Source: Monosporascus cannonballus (Eukaryota; Ascomycota; Sordariomycetes; Xylariales). Taken from it: DNA of 64,000 bases. Positions 12,601 to 22,318 of this stretch are shown one piece after another. The stretch's first letter is position 1, and each line of letters starts with the position of its first letter. The stretch is from the NCBI GenBank assembly GCA_004154925.1, contig QJNS01000033.1, positions 354,599-418,598 on the forward strand, written 5' to 3'. Position numbers and translations under genes: made by a program. Below the pieces are notes generated by a model. It saw nothing but the letters and a program-made list of their open reading frames with translations. It was not told the origin of the DNA and did not search any database.

Positions 12601-15600
12601 ACAATTTTCGCAATATATCAAAATAGAAAAAGAAATTCCTCTATTTAATTATATTACAAAAACCACAGACCTTATTATTAGTTTTCGCGGCGCTTAAATA
12701 GGTGAAATCGTATATTAAAATCGACATTTATCGCGATTAATTGTGCTTAAATTCAGCATAATCAATTAACAAGATTTTTCGGTAATAAAATAATTTTAAA
12801 ATATGTTAACCTTTTTAACCTCCGCATTAATAAATATCGGGTATACGGTAACTCTTTTGGCGTTCTTTTATCTAAAACTATCAATTTTGTTAATTGCTGC
12901 GTTTTAAATAAAAAGTTCGTTATTCGATACTTCTTTATAATATATTGAAATATCGTTCTGTTCGTTATAACGCTAAATGCACGACTATTACAAAATAGGT
13001 TACCGTTCTTATGTAATATATTACGTGAATTTATAGCTTAGGAAATATATAATAATATCGCCTGAATATCTAACTGAACGTTTTTATATTGAAATAATAA
13101 CAATTAATCGGGTAAGTAATTTATAAGCTATTCGGAAGATTATGTATTATATTTAAAAATTTAGCAAGTAAATTGTTTATAGAAAAATTAATATTTTTAG
13201 TTATATTCGTATAGAATTTCTTTTTACGGCTTTTAATATTACGGGTATTAAATTTAGCTTAAATAAAGTAGTTAAATAAAAAATAAAAATAAAATCAAGT
13301 TAAATGCTTTTATAACGTTAACTTGTTAACTTCAAAGTAAATAGACTTTTGATAGTTATTATATAAATATAACTGCGTAATTATTATAATTATTTTCGTG
13401 ATAATACGTTACTTAATTTTATTAGTTATAATATAAATAAAAAGATTATATTAGATTATATTAATAATATTATTTAATATGTTTAATATGCACTCTAAGC
13501 TTTAGGCCAACTTAAGTATTTTGCACTAATATTAAATATTTCTATCCGCTGAAAGGCCACAAGATGTTAGCTGTAACAATTTTCTAATAATGGGTAGCAC
13601 ACTTATTTTTTATTCGCCTACATTAACCAATCCACTTCTTTAGAAAAAACTACTTTCAGCCACACTTATTTGCGTTATAATACAAGTACTAACCCCGGTT
13701 ATTATTACAAATCGCTATATTACATTCCAAGTAACGAAAGGCTATCTATTGAGCTAGCTGTCGATTCACAACATTATTACCTCCAATTTGAAGCCTTACT
13801 CGACATATACCGCGATAAGAACTGCGTAAACAAATCTAATACCTTAAAACGCATTTCCCTAAAACCCTGTAATATCAATTAAAAAGGATTTCCATATTAC
13901 CAGTACCAACAAAGTTTTTTAAAGCTTTTTGTCGACCGTTAAAAAGTGTTCCAAAATGTCGAATACCTGCATTAATAAATATTTTAAGGAGAAGCGTAAC
14001 GTTTCCGTAATAGAACTTTTAATAATTTATCGCCTTATTTTGTTAAAAAGAAATAATTGTTAATCATAATTTTATACAAAAGAATATATATAAAAATAAA
14101 CGTTACATTATGCCGAAAGTTATAATCTTTTTTAAATCTAATTTTTAGTTAATTACCGAAATTAATTCCGTCCATATTAAAGTTGTATTCAGAAGTAATT
14201 CGAAATATTATAACCGTTTTTCTACTTTATCTCTAAAGAATTACGGATAAAGGCTTTATATTTACTCATTGCTTTATACTTTTTTCGAATTAATATGATC
14301 CGTTCTTTTGCCGTCTACCAAATACTAAAAAATAAAGCGATCTAATTATTAGCCTAAGTAATTTAATTTATCTTACTTTAAGCGTTTAAAATTTTATCGC
14401 CTAATTCAAAAGTAAAATAATATTTTTATTTTTTTTTTAAATTTATAAATTATTTCGCTGTTGGAGATTCTTTTTAGATTGTTCTTATTATTACCCAACT
14501 TTTCTTATGTAATTGCAAAAATAATTATGACAAAAAAAAGGTTACCGAAAAATACATAATAAAAAAAATTATAAGTATTTTTAAACTTATCTATATGGTA
14601 AATAATTATACGCCAAGTTAAATTTAACAGATTATCGTTTTTTCTATCGATTTTTCTGTTTTTTAGCCGTGAAACGTTAATAAGACCTCCGTCTTTGCCT
14701 AGATGATAGCCTGTTTATATTATAAATAGGCTATAATAAACCAGAACCTGAGCTTTAAAACCTGTATTATCGGCTTTATTCGAGATTATAATATTAAAAA
14801 GTAATTTGCCGTTTTACCTTACGATATAGTTATTTATATTAATATTATTTTTTGGGACGTAAAATTTAAATATTTTTATTTATATTTATTTAGCTTTTTT
14901 AATATAAAGTTTGAAAAATAACATAAGCTAACGTTCGAAATCCTAAATTCGAAATTTTCGATAAATTATTTATTATCAATTTCTAAAAAAGCTAATAATC
15001 GTATAATACAAAATGGAATACGAATTTATCTAATATATATTAATCTATTTTTGTCTATAATTATACATATCATTTAAAGTAAAAAAAACAAATATAATTT
15101 TGTAATATACGTATGATATTAAAAACAATCCTAGGTTCGTAATTTTCTCTTTTTTATTCGAGTTCCATATTATTAATCCATTATATCTATTTTTTAATTA
15201 ATTAATATAATACGAAAATAAAATACAACTTGAATAAATTAAACAATAACGAATTTATTTGAACTATACGTTTTTCGATAATTAATAGCTTAAAATAAAT
15301 TTTAATTAATAGATTTGGTAATGCGTTAAAGCGAAAAATAATTTTATTTATAAGGCTTTTTTTTACCAATTAAAATTTAACTGTACTGTAAAAATTTGCG
15401 GTTTTATTTTAACGTTTACAACTTTTCGTTTTCGTCCTATTTTGCTTTGGTTTCTTAATAGAAAACGGGGTGTTAAACGGAAGAAAAAGATAGTGATATC
15501 GTTGACGTTAATGTTTAAAGCATTTTCGCACTCGCATTTTTGTGAAGTAATGTAACTTAGTGGAGCTTTAGTGGGCTTAGGTTCTGTTTTAGGCTAATAA

Positions 15601-15614
15601 CTCCGCTAGAAAAT
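9639..15614. repeat. RIP-degraded repetitive DNA, family unassigned
   Basis: About 6 kb of AT-rich sequence with no long frame. Two stretches look like former coding DNA. Around 10430-10640 (+) a Lys/Arg-rich translation is interrupted by few stops. At 13520-13890 a less-mutated block holds a 70-codon plus-strand frame (13670-13882). Neither matches a family I recognise. Because the block ends at an LTR (15615-15908), it is probably the interior of an LTR element whose other LTR lies left of the window, with element A nested in it. That is inference. Confidence 0.5.
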
Positions 15615-15908
15615 TGTTGCGACTAACGTCCTGTGGCCTTCCGGCGGATAGATAACCCGTAAGTATTTTTATGTTTGAAAAAACTCCTACGGATACTCGA
15701 TGAGTAATGTGGAATTTCTACGAGTGACTCGTGGAAATTCCGCGCTACCCAGGGGACCCCACGGGTCCGTGGGTAAAAGTGCATGGGTGGGTATTCCCAC
15801 GCCCTATAGCTAGGAAGCTCTCTATATACTGTAAGTGCGCCGGAACAAGGTTTTTCCGGGGTGCTGTGAAGCTTGATGACTAACTCAGGTACCCCCTATT
15901 CCACGACA
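15615..15908. repeat. LTR related at its right end to the LTRs of copia element B
   Basis: The copy runs from TGTTGCGACTAACG to CCACGACA. Its last 100 bp or so (from ctaggaagctctctatatac to the end) match 19630-19728 and 33292-33388, but its left two-thirds are different. It marks the sharp boundary between RIP-degraded DNA and the GC-normal island to the right. No mate is visible in the window. Confidence 0.65.
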
Positions 15909-16515
15909 CATGGAGAGTGATAGACCCCTCGTCATCGACACTGAGCAACCAGGTTTTGCTTTTTCACGTAGGCGTCAGGATCATATTCCGATTCGATAAC
16001 TTGCCCTGCTATTCGTTTGGCTGAATTAACCTGAGAATCAATTGACTAGGATGCCATCGGACGAGAAAAGTGACACTCCCGTCCCCGAAGTAAGGGCCTG
16101 TCAAGGCTCTTAAAAGGGTAAGTAGCGGTGTGTTTGCGTGATGCCCATGCTGGGGGCTGGGTCTTCTCCAGCTAGGTTGTTCAGCCTGCTTTCTATGCGA
16201 TACGGAGACCAGGACCTGCTGCTCCCACGGAACAGAATGTTCGTCCCACCAAGACAACTGTCACCAAGCTAGCACGAGCTCGGGACGACGACAAGACTAT
16301 ACAGGCCGGCGGTGTAGAATTGTTCCGTTCCTCTGCCTTGGATGGATGTTCATGCATACATGGGGCAACCCATCAAAGGCCCTACTTCTCTGGAAAGCGC
16401 CACATATGCCTGGATGGGGCAACAGGTTAAGTTTACTAGGTCCGCGCCGATGCATCTGCAATCGTACGTCGGGCCGTCCGATGCCCCGAAAGCTTTCCAT
16501 GGCAATTGCAAAGCG

Positions 16516-16524
16516 TATAAATAG
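16516..16524 (+). promoter_or_regulatory. TATA box candidate
   Basis: TATAAATAG in GC-normal DNA, followed about 30 bp downstream by a C/T-rich stretch. It would drive plus-strand transcription toward the coding remnant at 16742-17207. Confidence 0.35.
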
Positions 16525-16741
16525 ACGAATTCTTCTTTCGTTCTCTGCATTTGAGAACACTACAGTTCGCGGAATACTACCACTTACGACGGACACTACA
16601 ATCTATCTCACCAAATTTGACTTATAACGTGACCCATAAGTCCCCCTCTTCCTATTATATGAACTACGCTGACCCCCGGAAAATGCAGCCTCTCCTACAG
16701 AATACTGCGACCTGTGCGGAGACAGGTCCTGTCTCCGTTTT

Positions 16742-17207
16742 ATGTTGGATTTACATCCCCGCGACATGGAATGCCCTCGCGACGACCAGGATGCCCCAAC
16801 CTTGTGCTTTCCACCAAGCGGCCATCTATTACCGATAGCTGACGCCACTAGTCTCGTTCGCATGGAGCAAGGGCGGTATTGTGGCACGAATGTCCTAGCA
16901 GCTCTAGTGAGAAAGAGGTGGAAGATCCTTGCAATGCTTTTACAAGCCATTCTTGTCTATCAGGTCCCGTTAAAGATGGCACGGATCTAATCCATGCGAG
17001 GATGTGCCGGCCTTTGAAGTTGTTAGGACAGCGAATTTGGATCTCTGCGAGTTTGTAGACGTGCGGACATGTGACGGTGGACGGACTCAATCTTGGTGCT
17101 TTCGTTCCGCACCCGAGATACCTTCCGCAGACAAAAACAAAAGTGGCGGTACGGTCGCTTATCCCCCCGCTGTATGCGAAGCGGGGGGAGTAGATGATTG
17201 GGTATAA
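16742..17207 (+). pseudogene. Possible small coding remnant, unknown family
   Basis: From the ATG at 16742 an 82-codon frame runs to 16990. It begins MLDLHPRDMECPRDDQD and contains a hydrophobic stretch near its end (ILAMLLQAILVYQV). A second frame, shifted by one, continues from about 16975 to 17207 and is Cys- and Asp-rich (CEDVPAFEVVRTANLDLCEF...). The two could be one gene broken by a frameshift or joined by an intron, but no convincing donor and acceptor pair is seen. I recognise no family, and antisense frames of similar length exist, so this is weak. Confidence 0.22.
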
Positions 17208-17272
17208 TGCGAGATAGGATTGGGCAAGCCACGGAGTGGTGAAAGGGGGTATTGATATCTATGTACCACTTA

Positions 17273-19168
17273 AGATGACCCCCCCATCCGCGCTCTACCC
17301 CATCAACGCGCCACCCCACAACCGCATTGCGCGTCGATCCACTTATTGATTTTTTTCCATATAAAAAACTTCTTAATAACGTTTTAAAAAATTGAAAAAT
17401 TATCTTTTTCTTTAGCAGAATCTGCGTTTTCGAATAATATGCAGCCCTTAACTTAATTCCGTACGGCGCAGGCGATTAACGAAATAATACGTAAAAGGTT
17501 TTTGCGTTTAGCTTTTAAGGGCTACCAGGTTAACAAAAGATATATTTTATGCCTTATTCAAGGTGTACGGACGAAAGAAAAGTTCGATAAAAGTCGTTAA
17601 AAGTTATTACGAATCCAAAAGAAAATTTTAGCCCGTTGGGTTATCGTATAAGGTTAATTAAGATATACGTTACCTTATTCGCAATTCCGTTTATATATAT
17701 AATATTTTCTAATTAATAACGGCAACCTTAAATATTTAGGAAAAAGTTAAGTAACCCGATTTTTACGTCGTTATCCTGGAATTAGGATTATTAAAGGCAG
17801 GTTTATTAATTATAGGCGTCTAAATAACGTTTTTTCCTGCCGGAAATTAAAGTTATTAAATAGAAAAACCGATTTAACGCAGACGAAATCGGAATAATGG
17901 AAAATATAGGCGAGAATTATTTCGTTCTTAAAAAAGCCTTTAGGAAATGTATTTTTTGAAAAATATCGTTAAAAAAGAATAAATTATTATAACCTCCTAT
18001 ATTAATATTAACGGGCGTTCATTACCGTTTTTCGTAATTTTTAACGGCGTTAATATATAATAATAATGGTTTTTTAATTCGGACGATAAAGCATACGAAA
18101 GCTGGTATTTTATTACATTAAAAAATAATTGGACAAATAACGAAATCGGCTTAAAATAGCTTTATAAGATTTTTATTCTTTATATTAAAACCGAAAACCC
18201 GGACAAATAAAGGTTATTAGTAATTAATAATTATAAAAACCATATTATTAAGGAATTTATGTAAATATACCTTTAAAATAAGATATATATTATTTTTCTA
18301 CTTGCTTATATTTTCCATATTTTCCAGCTTTTTAACTTTTAATATATTCGTTACTTTAAAACGGAAATACCGTTATTAATTCCGCGGACGTTATTACGGG
18401 CGGGCTTTTAAAATTATAAATAAACCGATTTCCTTTAAGCATTCGCGAAAACGTAATAGGAAATTATAATAATTTCGGAATATATTATAAAGGGCTGGGA
18501 AGTAATAGGTTTACATCCTATTAATAAGGCGAAGGTATTAAATAATAAGTACGTTAAGAAAAAGGGAAAAATAATAAATGTACTTACCCGGAAATTAATT
18601 TTTATCCTAGAACGATTTGATTTTTTATTTCAAATAACTGCTTTAAGTATTAAAATATTTAAATTATTTAGGGAATTAATTCGGATCGAAAAAGCCCTGG
18701 TACAGATTAATCCAGTTTACGGGAATCCTACCGTATACCTTTTATTCCGCAAATTCGCTAAAGCCCTTAATAAAACCGCCAAACTTTTTGCTACTAAAGT
18801 TCTTAATAGGCAAATAATTATAACTTTTAAAAAAGCGAAACCTAAAAAACGTAAAAAGGTGTAACCCGAACCTAATAAGGGCTTCGTAAAGATAATTTTG
18901 GTCAGGAAGGTAAAGGTAGGGCGGAAAACCCTTACGAAGGGACGTTTTACCGTTATTCGGCAAAATTAATAGGAAACGGAGCTTTCCGAAAGCGACGAAA
19001 ATAACGAGGTAAAAGCGGATTGCATCATTGTACGGTTTACTTAGTATGGAATTAATTGATGAAGTGGCTGTTGAGATATTGTTATTTGAATGGAGAGGTT
19101 GTTATGGCGATGGCTTCAAAATTGGGTGGAGCGTTGATGGGGTGGAGCGCGGATGGGGGGGGTCATCT
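17273..19168 (+). mobile_element. Fot1/pogo-type DNA transposon with C-rich TIRs
   Basis: The element is 1896 bp, close to the size of Fot1. It is flanked by TA duplications (17271-17272, 19169-19170). Its inverted ends start AGATGACCCCCCCATCCGCG and continue for about 45 bp (..gctcyaccccatcaacg). The terminal 75-150 bp on each side are unmutated while the interior is RIP-degraded. The same ends bound the element at 36001-57475. It interrupts the host island. Confidence 0.88.
17430..19025 (+). pseudogene. Fot1/pogo-family transposase remnant
   Basis: The plus-strand translation shows family blocks in order. DEIGIM (former DETGFM) lies near 17880-17900. NNWTNNEIGL (former NGWTTNEIGLKWL) is near 18128-18157. 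LLVINNYKNH (former LLILDGHESH, with the catalytic Asp changed to Asn) lies at about 18213-18245. A basic tail (FKKAKPKKRKKV) followed by an acidic end (ETELSESDENNEV) lies at about 18825-19015. These blocks are those of the DDE transposase of Fot1/Pot2-type elements. Stops at former Gln/Trp codons inactivate it. Confidence 0.82.
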
Positions 19169-19170
19169 TA

Positions 19171-19541
19171 GAGAGGAAAGCACCTAAACAAGAGCTTTAT
19201 TCCAAACCATGCTCCAACAACCCATCAAGCCCAAGAGTGCCGTCGTTGTGACCTGTGACGAGCCTGCCGTCACAGGAAGCGAAGGCGTGGTACCCGTATG
19301 ATAGGTCGAAGACGCATTGGGGAACAGAGTCGGGCCACTATGGTTGGCGTGTGTGGTAGGCGCCCACGTTGTCGTCTGTCTCCACGACGGAGTCGTATAG
19401 AATCGGTACGTCATAGAGCTCGATTGTGTGGTGGTTATGGACGTGTCCACCGTTGATTCTCATTTAACGAAATTACCTGAGCTCCAGCACAGTCAAGTCT
19501 TCCGACGTTGCGTGCATTACCCGGCTGAGAGAAGAAGAAAG
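19171..19541. other. GC-normal host island, middle part
   Basis: Unmutated 371 bp between the TIR element and copia element B. It joins 15909-17272 on the left and 33394-36000 on the right after removal of both insertions. Confidence 0.7.
19197..19463 (-). pseudogene. Small coding remnant with one in-frame stop, unknown family
   Basis: Read on the minus strand from an ATG at 19463, a frame of 88 codons ends at TAA 19197-19199. It holds one internal TAG, after GAYHTRQP. The composition is protein-like (MRINGGHVHNHHTIELYD... ending LGLDGLLEHGLE), more so than the overlapping frame without a stop. I do not recognise the family. A 48-nt intron with a poor donor could remove the stop without shifting frame, so a functional gene is not excluded. 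The alternative frame at 19184-19450 is Ser/Thr-rich and looks like a shadow. Confidence 0.3.
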
Positions 19542-19728
19542 TGTCACAGTTAGGCTGATCGCGAGAAAAGGTTGCATAGAATATGGGAAGTAATAATTGT
19601 CTGACTAGCCTTGAGCTCCAAGGAGTGGTAGCTAGGAAGCTCTTTATATACTGTGGGAGCGCCGGAATAAGGTTCTTCCGGATGCTATAAAGTTTAATGA
19701 TTAATACAGATACCCCTATTTTACGATA
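19542..19728 (-). repeat. Left (3') LTR of element B
   Basis: It starts TGTCACAGTTAGG and ends TTACGATA. Its outer (left) half is nearly unmutated while its inner end carries C-to-T and G-to-A changes compared with 33202-33388. Confidence 0.9.
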
Positions 19729-20289
19729 TACTCCCCAAATAAAAGGGAATTATTTCCTTAAATTTATTTATCGTAAATTTTGTAATTTTCAAATAATTAT
19801 AATAATAAAGAAAATAATATAATTAATTAACTTAATTAATAAAAAAATAAGTTATATGTATATTAGGTACGCCGAGGAAAAATTATTATTATATTCGTTC
19901 TTTCTTATTATTACAGCGGTAACAAATAACGAAATCATGGGGTTTGCGTTTTACTTACTTATTTTTCTATTATTTTCGCGTATTAAAAAATTTTTTTTAC
20001 TTACTTTCTTTGGTTTATATAATAATTTTGTAAATACTTTATATTAGGAAAAAATAATTGCGATATTAACGTATATATTGTAAATCATTATTATTATTAT
20101 TATTATTACTATTAAAAATAAATGTTTTTTTTTTACTTTTTATATGTATATTATGCGTATTATAAATTATTAAATATATTAATTATTAATCGTAATTATT
20201 ATTACTAATAATAATAATATTAATAATAATATAAATATTATTATTATTAAGTAATTTTATTTAAATTTATTAATAATAATTATAATAAA

Positions 20290-20960
20290 TATCTTTTTAA
20301 ACTTAGTACGTTACGGCCGTTTATATTCGCGCAACGCGCATAACGCGCGCGGAGGCCGCCGCCGCCGCCGCTGCCGCCGCTGCTGCCGTAAACGCCGCGG
20401 CCGCCGCCGAACGCGAACAGAACGTTCTTACCTCGCCCGCGCCCGCGCCTGCTGCCGCGCCTATGACGCCCGTAACGCCCGTAACGCCCGTTCGCCCGCC
20501 CCGCTAACGTCCCGCGCGTGGAACACGCCGTTCCGAGCCCTGTTTCGGCTGCCTGCGTTCCGCATTCGCCGGCCGTTCCGACGGTACGTGTTATAACGCC
20601 GCCATGGGCAATCGCTATTGGCGTTATGCTTCCGGGCATATTTACGTATCGGTGTACGTACTTTCCTGCTCCCTAGGAATTCCTTTTTCTGCTAACCATT
20701 AATCGTAACCTTGCCGTCGCCCGCGCCGCCGCAATACGCCTTATGGAAACGTTTAAAAATAACGCCCCCCGCCGTATGTATTTTTTTTACCCCCGTTTCT
20801 GTGCTTTGGGAAAGGTATTAACCGAGATCATAGGAGGTAAACCGCCTTCGTACGGTTATTCGTATGCTTTTTAAAAAGTAAGAAAAAAAACAGGGAGGTA
20901 CGGGTACGCCTGCCGTTATGGCGCCTGCCGGTACTGCGGCGCCTGCCGGTAATAGGCTTG
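20290..20960. other. GC-rich, CpG-rich low-complexity block inside element B
   Basis: This block has runs of GCC/CCG triplets (20355-20420) and many CG dinucleotides but few CA or TG. Open frames run through it on both strands, Gly/Arg-rich on minus (20280-20639) and Ala/Arg-rich on plus. Low CA/TG content would leave RIP few targets, which may be why it stayed GC-rich. No family is recognised. It is flanked on the left by (TTA)n microsatellite DNA at 20085-20280. Confidence 0.5.
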
Positions 20961-21029
20961 CCGTACGCGCGTAGATGCTGGCCCTGGTTGGGCAAATCCT
21001 CGATCTATTCCTATTACAAATATAATAAT

Positions 21030-21421
21030 TGTGACGAGCTATGCGGTTTAACCAACTATTAAACCTTAAGTCGACGGGTTTATGTTGGCAGGAGTATCGT
21101 GGGAATCTGAGCAATAGATATAGTGATATGTTACGTCTCGTAATACCGAGAATACCTTGGGTAACGATGTTGTAATGCAAATATTTGGTATTAATAAGTG
21201 TTATAAGCTGGAATTATTTAAATTATAGAATTAATAAACATCTTTATACCTTTTTTTTTCATTTTATCGAACCTGGCTTTAAAGGTTTTACGATCGATCT
21301 TATCGAGCCTGGCTTTAAAGGCTTTACGATCGATCCTGTCGAGCCATTACGTAATTCGATTTACATAGCTTAATTATTGTTGCGACCGTTTCCTAAGGCC
21401 GTAACTCGTTAGGTTATAATA
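21030..21421 (-). repeat. Left (3') LTR of element C
   Basis: Starts TGTGACGAGCTATGCGG and ends TTATAATA. It contains two tandem units of about 42 bp built on gagcctggctttaaaggct and ttacgatcgat (about 21265-21345). Confidence 0.9.
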
Positions 21422-21559
21422 CGATCTTTTTTTTCTACTATTTTCGTCCCGGAGAATTTTTTTTTTATAAATTTTTTTTCTGTTATTATATTAAGTCGTA
21501 TCGAAAAATCGATTAACAGAAAAACGAAAAAGCGAAATAACTTACTTAAATTAATTACG

Positions 21560-22066
21560 TTTCGAACCGTAAGCATATTAGTATGTTTTTATTATGTTTA
21601 TCGCGGGTTATTATTTTGTTGTAGTTTTTCGTCGGATTTTTCCAGGTGTAAAAAGTAGGTAACGCGGAATTAGGGCCTTTGCGACGTTAACGGTTTTTTT
21701 ATTTCTTAATTCGAAAAGCTTATCTTTAATTATCTTAAGGTTAAAACAGAACTTACGAAAGCTAAGGAAAAAGTAAAATAGGCGTAGGCCAAAGTTCGTC
21801 GTTTTCGAAAATAAAAGAAATTATGGGCCGACCGTATAGTACCTATGTTATTTCGTAGGTTTCGGTCCCTGGAGGAATTGGATAAGTTGGAACGTCGAGA
21901 AAAACAGGTTAAGCCAAAGGCCGCCAAGGCCACCTTGGCGGAAGCCGCTTTTTTCGACTGGTCCAATCTGGAGTCCATAAATTGGTCGTTTATTAATTGG
22001 GGAACTTTTGATTTTGCCGATTTCGGCGTCGTTAGTAAAAATTTTTTAATAAACGTTAAACGTTAA
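21560..22066 (+). pseudogene. Antisense accessory gene remnant of element C (Cys-rich, coiled coil)
   Basis: This gene lies on the strand opposite to gag-pol, between the 3' LTR and the pol end. The translation runs from a Cys-rich part (about 21590-21680: VCFYYVYRGLLFCCSFSS, then SRCKK and GLCDVNG). It passes through a charged heptad-like region (FEKLIFNYLKVKTELTKAK..., then KVRRFRK, then RSLEELDKLERREKQ) to an acidic, Trp-containing end (FFDWSNLESINWSF, then FDFADFG). It stops at 22064-22066. Only a few stops (former Gln/Cys codons) interrupt it, and 21845-22066 is fully open. The layout resembles a class of fungal hypothetical proteins I know only in outline. Homologous remnants lie at the same place in elements D, E and F. 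Confidence 0.7.
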
Positions 22067-22318
22067 TAAGGTTTTTAGCAGGTTTTTAGATATTTTCGAA
22101 ATCCGGGTATTTTTTTTACTTAATTAAGTATTAAGTAAATCCATTTTATTTTCGTATATTAAGGATTTTTTCTATTTCGTACGTTTATTCGTTTTCTATT
22201 TCTATATTATTTTATGCGGTATATATTTTAATTATATTTGCTGTTAATTCGAATAAAAAAACATAAAAAATTAAATGGAATTTAATTTTTGGTGGAAGTT
22301 TTAATTAATAATTATTTT

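Larger units (their letters stand above)
15909..17272. other. GC-normal host island, left part
   Basis: This 1.36-kb stretch has normal base composition, so RIP has not touched it. Many short frames overlap on both strands, none longer than 115 codons and none of a family I recognise. A good TATA box lies at 16516. The stretch is the left part of an island that continues at 19171-19541 once the TIR element at 17273-19168 is removed. Confidence 0.6.

Noticed and set aside
20085..20280. (TTA)n / (AAT)n tracts as functional structure
   Set aside because: Simple microsatellite in RIP-degraded DNA, with nothing further to support a role.
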